Assembly: GCA_021531755.1 (NCBI GenBank)
Contig: JADYUK010000003.1
Coordinates: forward strand, 1-64,000
Reading direction: 5' to 3'
Source: Hoylesella loescheii
GTDB lineage: Bacteria > Bacteroidota > Bacteroidia > Bacteroidales > Bacteroidaceae
DNA length: 64,000 nucleotides
The translations under genes were made by a program, and so were the position numbers. Position 1 is the first letter of the stretch, and each line of letters opens with the position of its first letter. The notes beneath the pieces were generated by a model. The model was not told the DNA's origin and ran no database searches. It saw only the letters and a list, made by a program, of their open reading frames with translations. Positions 1 to 8,845 of the stretch are shown one piece after another.

Positions 1-145
1 CATCAAGACACACTGGCAACAAATCAAGGCGAAAGCCATACACATTATATATAATTACGAATAAAGCAACAAATGATATGACAAACATTTGTACAAAGGT
101 AACAGCGAGAACCAAACCTATCAAGAACAACAGACGCTCAGTAGA

Positions 146-184
146 ACCGACTGACCTTAAGCTTAACGCTTAAAATCAGTCGGT
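146..184. terminator. Hairpin downstream of lipoprotein gene
   Basis: A 9-bp perfect stem (ACCGACTGA at 146-154 with TCAGTCGGT at 176-184) encloses a second inverted pair (TTAAGC at 158-163 with GCTTAA at 168-173). It lies about 75 bases past the stop of the minus-strand lipoprotein gene, where a transcript end is expected. There is no clear T-run on either side, so a factor-independent terminator is possible but not proven. Confidence 0.45.
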
Positions 185-259
185 AACTTTATGGTCTTAA
201 CAATTTGTTAAGGCTGAACTAATAATGTAACAGAATCATGGTGCTTCTACACCAACACC

Positions 260-706
260 TTAATTATTATTGTTGTTGTTGTTGGTATTCTGTTGTGTAG
301 GACCCCCCTGGACATCATTGGCATTTATATAAAAATGCTTCTGTGCAGGTTTGCTAACAGCATTAGTACCGAGATCGATACCCCAACCAATAAGACCACC
401 GAGAAGAATATTTCCAAACGCCCAACCATTAGTTGCCTTCTCGAGAACTATATCTTTATATCTCGTAGTTTCAGATTGAACATAGATTCGCTGTCCATCA
501 ATTTTGTGACGTTTAACTTTTACTACGTATGGCAGAGTCACATTAGGATAGGTCTGCTTTGTGGTAGTAATTGTAACAGGTTCTCTAACATTGCCATCGA
601 TGGTAATCGTTGGGCTACCACCAGATACAATAGTTGCACATGACGACAGTAATAGCGGCATGACTGCTGCAACAATAGCGGCTTTAATTTTTGTTGATTT
701 TTTCAT
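260..706 (-). CDS. Small outer-membrane-type lipoprotein
   Basis: A 148-residue protein with a lipoprotein signal: basic start MKKSTKIK, a hydrophobic stretch, and lipobox LLSSC with the lipidated Cys at about residue 23. The mature start CATIVSGG resembles a broad family of small bacterial lipoproteins that begin CATI and end with a glycine-rich hydrophobic segment; here that segment is GNILLGGLIGWGIDLG (about residues 98-113). The last residues are a run of seven Asn, encoded by an AAT/AAC repeat that could vary in length. It stands alone, with a possible promoter about 220 bases upstream. The export call is firm; the cellular role is unknown. Confidence 0.8.
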   Translation of the reverse strand: MKKSTKIKAAIVAAVMPLLLSSCATIVSGGSPTITIDGNVREPVTITTTKQTYPNVTLPYVVKVKRHKIDGQRIYVQSETTRYKDIVLEKATNGWAFGNILLGGLIGWGIDLGTNAVSKPAQKHFYINANDVQGGPTQQNTNNNNNNN

Positions 707-925
707 TTTGCAAAATTTATTTCATTTAGTATTTAAATCTCCAAATTTGGAAATTTCAACAAGATCTCTAATGTTGGTTGAGATTGGTTTGTACACCACT
801 TTGAAACAGTAGTAGGGTCTTTCCCCAATTGTTCAGACAACCATTTACTAGTACGGTGTTTTTCAACCAATACCATTTTGATTCTGTTTAGATCCTTATT
901 TCTCTTTACTATTTTATATTTTACG

Positions 926-956
926 CAAAATTAATAACTTTTTTTCAAAAAACGAA
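926..956 (-). promoter_or_regulatory. Possible Bacteroidetes promoter for the lipoprotein gene
   Basis: Read on the minus strand, 933-926 is TAATTTTG, a full match to the Bacteroidetes -7 box TAnnTTTG. A near -33 box (TTCG against TTTG) sits 19 bases upstream. The leader to the ATG at 706 would be about 220 bases, which is long, so this remains a candidate. Confidence 0.4.
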
Positions 957-1386
957 AAAGATGATATATATATATGTTTTTACTTAAAAAATATGAAAAT
1001 TCCATATTTGCTTGGTAGAATTCACATTTTGAGGTGTCCAACTTAAAAATAGTATTTATAATGCAACATGCCCCCAGGAGATATGTTTTTTCTTATAATT
1101 GTACCATTTATGTACCATTATCTTATAATTACCTAGATAATAAGAATATTATGAATTCGCAAGAATTTCACCTTATTTTGCTGTCTGTTTTGCTGTTTCT
1201 TCATGATTTCTCGTGTGGTTTTCATGGTCAGAGGAGCACTTTCCAGAATAAAGATAATCCCAGGCTCCTATGTTCCATGTTATGCTATTGCATTAATATA
1301 AGGTGTAGCATAACCCTCCCATGGTGAGATGTCGCCCTCGGGTGTCAGTCAGAATGCGGTGAGGGATACAAGCCCATGATACGATA

Positions 1387-1433
1387 ATCCCTCTCTGCCG
1401 GAGACACATGAAACGTGCCAGACAGAGAGGGAT
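1387..1433. terminator. Strong hairpin past the beta-helix gene
   Basis: ATCCCTCTCTG at 1387-1397 pairs perfectly with CAGAGAGGGAT at 1423-1433, an 11-bp stem with a 25-base loop. It lies about 180 bases beyond the stop codon of the minus-strand beta-helix gene and just past the tandem copies of that gene's end, so it may stop that transcript. No T-run follows. The rest of the 900-base gap (707-1610) holds the promoter candidate, the tandem repeat and A+T-rich DNA with no convincing gene. Confidence 0.4.
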
Positions 1434-1460
1434 AGTCAGTATGTGGCCGGTTGAGGTCAC

Positions 1461-1633
1461 CAGCGGGGGCGACACCTCTATTTCCATTCCACCCTCAGGA
1501 CATAGGATAGTGTTACTTTAGTCCAACCCGCGGGGGCGAGACCTCTATTTCCATTCCACCCTCAGGACATAGGGTGGTGTTACTTTAGTCCAACCAGCGG
1601 GTCGAGACCTCTATTTCCATTCCACCCTCAGGC
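1461..1633. repeat. 66/67-bp tandem repeat made from the 3' end of the adjacent gene
   Basis: About 2.5 copies of a 66-67 bp unit run from 1461 into the coding end of the beta-helix gene. The GCGGG core recurs at 1463, 1530 and 1597. Each unit contains the bases that, read on the minus strand, encode the last residues and stop of the gene (RVEWK-stop). Only the copy at 1611-1633 is joined to the open reading frame; the other two are non-coding echoes downstream of the true stop. Confidence 0.85.
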
Positions 1634-4286
1634 GGTGGAGCATTGTGGCGCCCTCGCCGCATGACCCGGTATGCTGTATGCCTGTTCCGCCGAAGCTGTT
1701 GGGCGTTATCTCCGCCTCAAGGTCGACTGATGGCTTGAGGTTCGGGTCGGCAGAGGTGTCGGGCAGAGGTGTCGTAGTCTCAGCGTGAGCCTTCAGGCGG
1801 TTGCCCGATGCAGAGAGTGATATAGTGCAACCTGTGCGGTAGCATACTGATGATACCGGGGCGGAGACAGGAGTCACAACGCCTTTGTCGTACCTTACCA
1901 GCAGGAAGTCCACGGCGTTGCTGTATTTCGTCGTTCGTATTATGCGCAGTGCGTATCCTGTCAGTGTCTCCGTGTCGAATTTTATGTACAGGTCGAGATA
2001 CTGTCCTGTGGCGCTTCCGAAACCCTGTCCTGCTGTCTTGCTTGGGTCTACACACAGGGTTATGTCCATGTCGCCATATGTTCTCGGCAGCGGAGTGTAG
2101 AGCAACCGTGCCCCCTTCTCTATCTGCAGCAGTCCTGTCCCCCGTGTTCCGTTTATTCCCTCGCCGTATGTCCAGTAGTCCTTGTCGGGATATACCGTCC
2201 AGTCATACTCAGCCGTGTCTATCGGCTTGTATCCGCCTATTGTCCATGTTCCAGGTATCAGGCGTGGCTGGTTGTGGCATGGGAAGTTCTGGAAGTCAGT
2301 CTCGAGGATATCAGACATAATCACCTGTCCGCTCCTCACCACCGTCTTCGTCATTGCGCTCACAGCCTCGCCCGGAGTGCAGCGCAGATGTTTGGGCTCG
2401 ACATCCGCCATGATATAGTGTCCCACATCCTCCTTCGTCAGCCTGTACGTCATCTCAGGCTTCCCGAGACGTGAGACAGCGACAGGTATGCGGTCGCTAC
2501 CGTCCTTGCGGCTGCATCTGTACCATGTTATGAGCGACTCGTCCTTCCGTCCCCCGAGGTCAAGGCTGTAGTCGACCGTTGCCATTCCCTTGCCCACAGA
2601 AAGGCGTGGGAGCGATGTGAAGCTTGGCGGAGCGATGAAGTCAGGCTTTACCGTCAGCTCTGCAGCACACTCCAGTCCGTCGTCGGTGTATGCTATGACA
2701 GAGAGCCGTCTCGTCTCGTCGTCATGGTTAGTCGCAGTCACCTTGCATTCGCCTCCCTCAGTCTGCGACAGTCTGACATCAGCCTCATGTCCCTGTTCCA
2801 CACGCCATCTCACAACCCTGTTGTGCGTCTCGTAGTTCGCGTGGCGCTTTGTCGTGGCCCGCAGTGTCAGCGGTTCGCCACCTGTCTGTATAGTCGCCTC
2901 AAGCGGTGAGACGCTGAGGCATGTCGGCATATTCCCCACGTCCTTCCCCGTCTTTGCGGCTATGGCCTCCACGCGTGGTCTGACATTCAGCGGGTCCCAT
3001 CCGTCATCACCCCTCAGCAGGTTGTATGTGTTGTAGAAGACCCCATCGTTGTCCGTCAGGCGGTAAGCCCCCAGGATATCCCTCTGGTCCATGCATATGG
3101 TGTTGTACGGTTTCTCCCCACCTATTATATATGGTTGTCCGTTCATGCTGACGTTATATTGGTAACACCTGAGCCATTCAGTCGGTGTGTGTGTCCATCC
3201 CGCATAGACAGGTTTCCTGACATGGTATCGGCAGTCAATGATGGAGAGCGGCCCCACCGCCTTGCAGAAATACTGCCTGTCCTCGTCGTGGCATACAGTG
3301 AAGTCACAGTCGAGGAACACCGCCCCACCCATATCGCTGCGCCAGAAAGGCTTCTGTCCGTAGAAGTCGAGAGTGCAATGGAGATAGACGCCAGTCCCAG
3401 TCAGGGCGTCGTCAGTGCTCTCCATGTGGCAGTTGTTGAATAGTATACGTCTCGCTCCGTTCAGCGGATTCATGTTCAGGCGGCTGATGAAGCGGACATT
3501 ATCAGCCAGAATCCTGTCTCCGTGGCAGTATGCCACATGTGCCTGTGTTATGGCAGACATGCGCCGCGCACGGTTGAGTGACGGTTTCAGCGGGTACACA
3601 AGGTCGACATTGCAGAAGTTACCCATCGTCAGATTCCTCACCTCCAGTCCGTCGCCCCAGAAGTCGAACATGGTGAAATTGCCTATTGCGCCCTGTGTCT
3701 GGCCCCTGTTCGAGGCGAGCACGACATTGCGGGCATCGTCACAGAGCCCTGTGATATGTAGGTTCTGGCATCTCACGATGAGTCCGAAGGGCTCCCTGCC
3801 ATCCTTCCCGACACGTATCTCCTTGTCGTCAGGATTGTCAATCCAGTAGACGTATGGCGCGACGAGCAGCGTCATAGGCTTGTCGGGAGTGCCGTCGGTG
3901 AGCGCCTCCGCAGCCTTTGTGAAGCTGTTGTAGACATGCTCATAGAGTGAGACGACATCGTCACTGAGCTGTCCGTCGACGAACAGAGTCCTCTCGTCGA
4001 GCGTGTACTCCTGTCCGCCAAAGCTGACCCTGTCGCCATAGAACATGACAGGGCAGGAGGCGTCGAGAGGCTTATATCCCTCAACGGGAGCTGCTGTGCG
4101 GCGCTTCGAGACCTTCTGCCGTGCCTTCTGCTGACAGTCAGGAGCCCCACTCATCCATTCGGCCGATGCCCCCCTGGGAGAATTAGGTGATGTGGAAGAA
4201 CAGCCGGCGGCATAGGCCGGAGATAGAGGTAAGGCATAGGCAGCCGCCATGGCAGCCGCTGCCAGTAATGTCGATAGATGTTTCAT
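1611..4286 (-). CDS. Large secreted right-handed beta-helix protein
   Basis: The start chosen is MKHLSTLLAAAAMAAAYALP (ATG at 4286), because it opens a clear signal peptide ending near AYAAGC; the frame stays open 35 codons upstream but that part is basic and unlike a leader. The mature protein is about 890 residues in total. Its first half has short beta repeats of the kind seen in pectate-lyase and pectinesterase-like helices (for example NVRFISRLNMNPLNGARR, NNCHMESTDDALTG). The middle looks like Ig-type domains (SVSPLEATIQTGGEP onward). The C-terminal 200 residues look like a beta-sandwich that could bind glycans. A role in plant or host polysaccharide breakdown is inferred; no catalytic residues could be assigned. 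Confidence 0.75.
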   Translation of the reverse strand: MKHLSTLLAAAAMAAAYALPLSPAYAAGCSSTSPNSPRGASAEWMSGAPDCQQKARQKVSKRRTAAPVEGYKPLDASCPVMFYGDRVSFGGQEYTLDERTLFVDGQLSDDVVSLYEHVYNSFTKAAEALTDGTPDKPMTLLVAPYVYWIDNPDDKEIRVGKDGREPFGLIVRCQNLHITGLCDDARNVVLASNRGQTQGAIGNFTMFDFWGDGLEVRNLTMGNFCNVDLVYPLKPSLNRARRMSAITQAHVAYCHGDRILADNVRFISRLNMNPLNGARRILFNNCHMESTDDALTGTGVYLHCTLDFYGQKPFWRSDMGGAVFLDCDFTVCHDEDRQYFCKAVGPLSIIDCRYHVRKPVYAGWTHTPTEWLRCYQYNVSMNGQPYIIGGEKPYNTICMDQRDILGAYRLTDNDGVFYNTYNLLRGDDGWDPLNVRPRVEAIAAKTGKDVGNMPTCLSVSPLEATIQTGGEPLTLRATTKRHANYETHNRVVRWRVEQGHEADVRLSQTEGGECKVTATNHDDETRRLSVIAYTDDGLECAAELTVKPDFIAPPSFTSLPRLSVGKGMATVDYSLDLGGRKDESLITWYRCSRKDGSDRIPVAVSRLGKPEMTYRLTKEDVGHYIMADVEPKHLRCTPGEAVSAMTKTVVRSGQVIMSDILETDFQNFPCHNQPRLIPGTWTIGGYKPIDTAEYDWTVYPDKDYWTYGEGINGTRGTGLLQIEKGARLLYTPLPRTYGDMDITLCVDPSKTAGQGFGSATGQYLDLYIKFDTETLTGYALRIIRTTKYSNAVDFLLVRYDKGVVTPVSAPVSSVCYRTGCTISLSASGNRLKAHAETTTPLPDTSADPNLKPSVDLEAEITPNSFGGTGIQHTGSCGEGATMLHRLRVEWK

Positions 4287-4465
4287 AGTTTTTCGTAGAA
4301 GAGGTTTAAGGTGGAGAGGGTGGGAGCGTCCCCGCGTCAGTGTTCTTGTTCCGGGTTTCACCGGTCGTCCCGGACGTATCGTTCGAGGCATACCTCATGG
4401 GTTGTCGTGGGATGTCCCCCTGTATCTGCATGATGCTTTTGTGGATGTCCATGACATTCACCTTA

Positions 4466-4497
4466 CAAAGGTAATCGTTTTCTATTTCATACGCAAG
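4466..4497 (-). promoter_or_regulatory. Promoter of the beta-helix gene
   Basis: On the minus strand, 4473-4466 reads TACCTTTG, a full match to TAnnTTTG. CTTG at 4497-4494 stands 20 bases upstream as the -33 box (three of four bases). Transcription would begin near 4460 and leave a leader of about 170 bases before the ATG at 4286. Confidence 0.6.
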
Positions 4498-4671
4498 AAA
4501 AATACATTTCTTTTTCTTCGAGACCCCACCATGCTGATATCCAACCTCCAAGTCTGCCGCCTCGCAGTGGCCGCCCCTCAGGATGCAAGCCCAGCGTGCC
4601 CGTCGGCCATGCAGCGCCATATCATCCGATTTTCACAGCAAAATCAGATAACTATATAGAAATGGTTATTT

Positions 4672-4763
4672 AAAGACTCAGTAATTATAATATAAAGACT
4701 GAGTAATTACATTATAAAGACTGAGTAATTATGATGTAAAGACTTAGTAATTATAATAATAAA
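4672..4763. repeat. 22-bp tandem repeat, four copies
   Basis: AAAGACT(C/G/T)AGTAATTA begins at 4672, 4694, 4716 and 4738, giving a 22-bp period, and a fifth AAAG follows at 4761. It lies in the divergent gap (4287-5108) between the beta-helix gene and holB. Apart from this array and the two promoter candidates, no gene was seen in that gap. Confidence 0.9.
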
Positions 4764-5035
4764 GGCAGTTTTTCGGGGTGTTATCAGTGGTGTCTGGCAA
4801 AATGACTGGCAATCCTTTGTACATAACCCCTTGCCATCCGTGAGGCTGGCATGGGAGAAACCACATGAGAGACACACCATGACACTACGAGAAACCATGC
4901 CGGCAGCATGGCAATCGACACCCGTGCGGCAGTGTCTTGAGGATTGTTCCGTGTGCTGAAAACATGGTGGCAGACGCCTCCCAACTTGATACATATAAAG
5001 GCATTGGTTAAAAAATATAGTTTTTTAGCCTATTG

Positions 5036-5068
5036 TGTGTGGCGTTTCGAAAAATATGCTTAACTTTG
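5036..5068 (+). promoter_or_regulatory. Promoter candidate for holB
   Basis: TAACTTTG at 5061-5068 is a full -7 match. TGTG at 5036-5039 lies 21 bases upstream as a three-of-four match to the -33 TTTG. The start codon of holB is 41 bases downstream. Confidence 0.55.
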
Positions 5069-5108
5069 CATTATATTATGTACGTACGTCACACCCGCAG
5101 AGAACATT

Positions 5109-6341
5109 ATGGAATGGACCGCAGTCATAGGACAGGAAGAAGTTAAGGACAGGTTGCGCTCGCTGATAGTGGCCGACCGCGTCCCACATGCCCTCATGCT
5201 CTGTGGCAAGACCGGCTATGGCAGTCTCGCGCTTGCCCTCGCCTTCGCCTCCGCACTTCTGTGTGACAGGACACGGCAGCGCATCATGCCACAGGCATTC
5301 TCCGGAGGCGGGCTCTTCGGCGACGAGGACCCCCTGGCAGACAGCGCCGCGGCTCCACGCACCATCGACGACGCCGAGGCATGCGGCACATGCAGCCAAT
5401 GCAAGATGCTGAGAGAGTGGCATCACCCAGACCTCCATTTCACGTTCCCGACAGTGAAGCTGCCGTCAATGACAGCCCAGCACAAGCCCGTCAGCGACGA
5501 TTTCATGGCAGAGTGGTACGGGATGCTTGTCAATGACGGGCCGTATGTCACCATGAACATGTGGGCCGAGCGGATGAAGGCCACAACACAGCAGGCCATA
5601 ATAACAGCGGCCGAGAGCGACGCCATAGCCAGGAAGCTGTCCCTGAAGTCAAGCCAGGGCGGATACAAGGTGGCTGTCGTGTGGCTGGCAGAGAGGATGA
5701 ACGAGGAGAGCGCAAACAAGATACTCAAGACACTCGAGGAGCCAGCGCCCGATACGGTGTTCATCCTTGTCGTCGAACAGCCTGAGCGGCTGCTCGAGAC
5801 TATACTGAGCCGTGTGCAGCGCATAGATGTCCCGCCGATAGGACAGGAAAGCCTTGCACAGGCCCTCATAAGGCGGAGAGGACTCGACGAGGACACAGCG
5901 ACGCGTCTGGCGAGAGCCACGGAGGGCAACTGGATAGAGGCCGTTGAGCAGCTCCTGCCTGACTCGGAGCAGAGACAGTTCCTCGACCTCTTCGTGATGC
6001 TCATGAGGCTTGTCTATAAGCGCGACGTCAAAGGCATGAAGGGATGGAGCGATGCCGCGGCAGCCCTCGGGCGTGAGAAACAGAAACGCATGATAACATA
6101 TTTCCTGCGCATGGTGAGAGAAGCCTTCATGTCAAACTTCCATGACCCGAGGCTGACATATATGACCCGCGAGGAGGAGGATTTCGTGACGAGATTCGGA
6201 CAGTATATCAACGAGGACAATGTCATAGAGATGACCGCGCTGTGGGAGCTCGCACTGAGGGATATAGCCCAGAACACTAACCAGAAGATTGTCTTCTACG
6301 ACACATCGCTGAGGCTCACATCGCTCCTGGCACGCAGATGA
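5109..6341 (+). CDS. holB: DNA polymerase III delta-prime subunit
   Basis: A 410-residue clamp-loader subunit. It begins with the family start VIGQEEVKDRL and PHALMLCGKTGYGS at about residues 26-39; the P-loop is degenerate (no Lys before the hydroxyl residue), as is usual for delta-prime, which helps ATP use by its partners rather than binding ATP itself. A Cys cluster (CGTCSQC) fits the zinc module. NKILKTLEEPAPDTVFILV is the signature beta strand and helix of the family. The arginine-finger motif reads LSRVQ, where DnaX-like proteins have SRC. It acts in the replication holoenzyme, loading the sliding clamp. The PSP1 gene follows after 50 bases on the same strand. Confidence 0.9.
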   Translation: MEWTAVIGQEEVKDRLRSLIVADRVPHALMLCGKTGYGSLALALAFASALLCDRTRQRIMPQAFSGGGLFGDEDPLADSAAAPRTIDDAEACGTCSQCKMLREWHHPDLHFTFPTVKLPSMTAQHKPVSDDFMAEWYGMLVNDGPYVTMNMWAERMKATTQQAIITAAESDAIARKLSLKSSQGGYKVAVVWLAERMNEESANKILKTLEEPAPDTVFILVVEQPERLLETILSRVQRIDVPPIGQESLAQALIRRRGLDEDTATRLARATEGNWIEAVEQLLPDSEQRQFLDLFVMLMRLVYKRDVKGMKGWSDAAAALGREKQKRMITYFLRMVREAFMSNFHDPRLTYMTREEEDFVTRFGQYINEDNVIEMTALWELALRDIAQNTNQKIVFYDTSLRLTSLLARR

Positions 6342-6391
6342 CCGCCATGACCGGAGCCTGAAGCAAAAACAAAGATACAGAAACAACTTTT

Positions 6392-7564
6392 ATGGAAATA
6401 AACTACGACAACCTGAAATACGTCTGCGGTGAATGCTCCAGAGGTCTCTCGGCCAAAGGATGCGGACGCCAGGACCACCAGCTGAACACCTATGACTGGC
6501 TCGCCGATGTGCCAGGCAACACAGAGAGGACAGACCTCGTCGAGGTACAGTTCAAGAACACCCGCAAGGGGTACTACCATAACATCAACGGACTGGACCT
6601 GAAGAAAGGCGACCTCGTGGCCGTAGAGTCGTCACCGGGACACGACATAGGAGTGGTGACGCTGACAGGACAACTCGTCAACCTCCAGGTGAGAAAGGCC
6701 AACCTCAAGTCAATGGACGACATAAAGAGGGTCTACCGCATAGCAAGAGAGCAGGACATAAAGGTATGGGAGGAAGCTAAGTCGAGAGAACATGCCACAA
6801 TGATTCAGAGCAGACAGATAGCCAAGGACCTCGGACTGCAGATGAAGATTGGCGATGTCGAATACCAGGGCGACGGAAACAAGGCGATATTCTACTACAT
6901 AGCCGACGAACGAGTCGATTTCAGACAGCTCATAAAGATCCTCGCCGATGTCTTCCATGTCAGGATAGAGATGAAGCAGATAGGCGCGAGACAGGAAGCC
7001 GGACGCATAGGAGGCACCGGCCCGTGCGGAAGAGAGCTCTGCTGCGCCACATGGATAAAATCGTTCTCGAGCGTCTCTACCAACGCCGCACGATTCCAGG
7101 ACATATCGCTCAACCCGCAGAAACTGGCCGGAATGTGCGCCAAGCTGAAATGCTGCCTGAACTATGAGGTGGACACATACCTCGAGGCAAGCAGGAAATT
7201 CCCGCCGACAGACATCGTACTGCAGACCCTGGACAGCGACTACTTCTTCTTCAAGAAAGATATCCTCGCCGGTACAATAACCTACTCGACAGACAAACGT
7301 TTAGCAGCCAACCTCGAGACAATAACACCCGAGAGAGCCACCGAGATAATCGAGATGAACAAAAGGGGCGAGAAACCTGCCGACCTCAATGACAATGACG
7401 ATGACGAGAGACCTTCAAAACCACGCGATATCATTGAGAGCGAGGACATAGCACGATTCGACAAGGCAAAGAAGAAGAAAAAGAAGAAACCAAGGCGAAA
7501 TGATAAGAACAATCGCAGCAGCGACAATGGTGGCGGCGCTGATGACAATAACGACAGCATGTAA
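6392..7564 (+). CDS. PSP1-family protein (RicT/YaaT-like)
   Basis: A 390-residue PSP1-domain protein, the family of Bacillus RicT (YaaT). The Cys-rich core is clear: GTGPCGRELCCATW at about residue 210 and GMCAKLKCCLNYE near 245, with an early Cys pair CGECSRG near residue 13. In Bacillus the relative works in a complex that affects RNA processing; in Bacteroidetes its role is not settled. The C-terminus is a low-complexity tail, with a Lys run (KKKKKKKPRR) followed by an Asn/Asp-rich end. The neighbours holB before and gldH after are a usual Bacteroidetes order. The final 65 bases also encode the gldH signal peptide in another frame. Confidence 0.85.
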   Translation: MEINYDNLKYVCGECSRGLSAKGCGRQDHQLNTYDWLADVPGNTERTDLVEVQFKNTRKGYYHNINGLDLKKGDLVAVESSPGHDIGVVTLTGQLVNLQVRKANLKSMDDIKRVYRIAREQDIKVWEEAKSREHATMIQSRQIAKDLGLQMKIGDVEYQGDGNKAIFYYIADERVDFRQLIKILADVFHVRIEMKQIGARQEAGRIGGTGPCGRELCCATWIKSFSSVSTNAARFQDISLNPQKLAGMCAKLKCCLNYEVDTYLEASRKFPPTDIVLQTLDSDYFFFKKDILAGTITYSTDKRLAANLETITPERATEIIEMNKRGEKPADLNDNDDDERPSKPRDIIESEDIARFDKAKKKKKKKPRRNDKNNRSSDNGGGADDNNDSM

Positions 7565-7967
7565 CGAGCGCAGAGTCTACGACCACTACGAGCACGCCGA
7601 CCCAGGAGGATGGGAAAAGAACGAGACTCTCGAGTTCGGAATCGACTCGCTCAAGGAAAGCGGGACATACGCCATGCTCTTGAACCTCAGACTAAGCGGC
7701 AGATACCCCTTCAAGAACCTGCACATCGTTGTCGACCAGACAGTCTATCCCTCACGCGCCACTATCCACGACACCGTCACATGCTACGTGACAGACAAAA
7801 GGGGAATGACACTCGGAGCAGGAATATCACTCTATCAGTACACACTGCCTGTACGCAAACGCTTCTATATGTACGGAGACAGCATACATGTCAGGGTGAG
7901 GCATAACATGAAACGTGAGATTCTGCCCGGCATAGCCGATGTAGGAATACAGCTGAAAGCTGAGTGA
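7500..7967 (+). CDS. gldH: GldH-family lipoprotein
   Basis: A 155-residue lipoprotein with start MIRTIAAATMVAALMTITTAC, so the Cys at residue 21 would be lipidated. The body matches the GldH family named from Flavobacterium gliding, where it is needed for motility and secretion-related functions. Non-gliding Bacteroidales also keep it, so gliding should not be assumed here. The whole signal peptide lies inside the 3' end of the PSP1 gene (7500-7564) in another reading frame. Later Met codons (residues 10 and 15) would remove the basic residue and part of the hydrophobic segment, so the overlap appears real. Confidence 0.85.
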   Translation: MIRTIAAATMVAALMTITTACNERRVYDHYEHADPGGWEKNETLEFGIDSLKESGTYAMLLNLRLSGRYPFKNLHIVVDQTVYPSRATIHDTVTCYVTDKRGMTLGAGISLYQYTLPVRKRFYMYGDSIHVRVRHNMKREILPGIADVGIQLKAE

Positions 7968-8014
7968 CAACGTCCGTGCGGCAAGCCCTTGAGATATTAG
8001 GGATAGCCTTATGT

Positions 8015-8186
8015 GCGCCTCATGGTATGTCCTTGCAGCGCCTCATGGCATGTCCTTGCAGCGCCAATGGTATATTCCTTCAGTGTCCCAGGCATGTCCC
8101 TTGCAGGGCCAATGGCATGTCCTTGCAGCACCCCCGGCTTGTCCTTGCAGCGCCAATGGCATATCCTTGCAGCGCCTCACAGCAGC
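8015..8186. repeat. 22/23-bp degenerate tandem array upstream of purH
   Basis: About seven imperfect copies of a 22-23 bp unit, consensus GCGCCAATGGCATGTCCTTG plus CA, run between gldH and purH; TCCTTGCAGC recurs through the array. The reading frame of purH happens to stay open through it back to a GTG at 7964, but the resulting peptide is only a repeat translation. Nothing else was seen in 7968-8245. Confidence 0.85.
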
Positions 8187-8245
8187 ATTACGGCTCACAG
8201 TTAAAGAGAAATAATAAATACATAAACAAAAATACACCACAGAAA

Positions 8246-8845
8246 ATGGCTGAGAACAAGAAAATCAAAACAGCACTCGTGTCTGTCTTCCATAAGGACG
8301 GACTGGACCAGCTTCTAAAGAAACTCAACGACGAGGGAGTGAAGTTCCTCTCGACAGGTGGCACACAGACATTCATAGAGTCACTCGGATATGAGTGTCA
8401 GAAGGTTGAGGATGTCACGACATACCCCTCTATCCTCGGCGGTAGAGTGAAGACACTCCACCCGAAAATCTTCGGTGGCATACTCGGACGCCGTGACAAC
8501 GAGGGCGACCAGCAGCAGATGGCACAGTATGAGATACCTGAGATAGACCTCGTCATAGTCGACCTCTATCCTTTCGAGCAGACCGTGGCAAGCGGAGCGT
8601 CAGAGGCTGACATCATCGAGAAGATTGACATAGGCGGCATATCGCTCATACGTGCCGGAGCAAAGAACTTCAAGGACGTTGTCATCATACCGTCAAAAGC
8701 TGAGTATGAGGTGCTCCTCGATATCATCAACAAGAGAGGAGCAGAGACAACAATAGAGGAGAGACGCATGTTCGCAACACGCGCCTTCGGAGTCAGCAGC
8801 CACTACGACACAGCCATCAACGCATGGTTCGAGGCAACGAAATGA
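8246..8845 (+). CDS. purH: Stand-alone IMP cyclohydrolase (PurH N-terminal domain)
   Basis: The start MAENKKIKTALVSVF at 8246 begins exactly where the PurH family begins. The protein is 199 residues, about the size of the cyclohydrolase (MGS-like) domain alone; bifunctional PurH is over 500 residues. Family motifs present include LSTGGTQTFIESLGY, YPSILGGRVKTLHPKIFGG and DIGGISLIRAGAKNF. It should close the ring of FAICAR to give IMP, the last step of purine synthesis. The AICAR formyltransferase domain is absent and no remnant follows before mreB, so another protein must do that step. The frame upstream to 7964 is translated repeat DNA and was left out. Confidence 0.9.
   Translation: MAENKKIKTALVSVFHKDGLDQLLKKLNDEGVKFLSTGGTQTFIESLGYECQKVEDVTTYPSILGGRVKTLHPKIFGGILGRRDNEGDQQQMAQYEIPEIDLVIVDLYPFEQTVASGASEADIIEKIDIGGISLIRAGAKNFKDVVIIPSKAEYEVLLDIINKRGAETTIEERRMFATRAFGVSSHYDTAINAWFEATK

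Noticed and set aside
1034..1327. 97-codon plus-strand frame in the first large gap
   Set aside because: Biased toward Cys, Phe and Leu with no family motif, and sits in low-complexity A+T-rich DNA; its end overlaps no promoter or terminator signal.
8015..8186. CRISPR-like array
   Set aside because: No spacers: the repeat units abut and are degenerate. The same holds for all other arrays in the window.
7964..8245. N-terminal extension of purH
   Set aside because: It is the translation of a 22-bp tandem repeat and starts at GTG; the family start lies at 8246.
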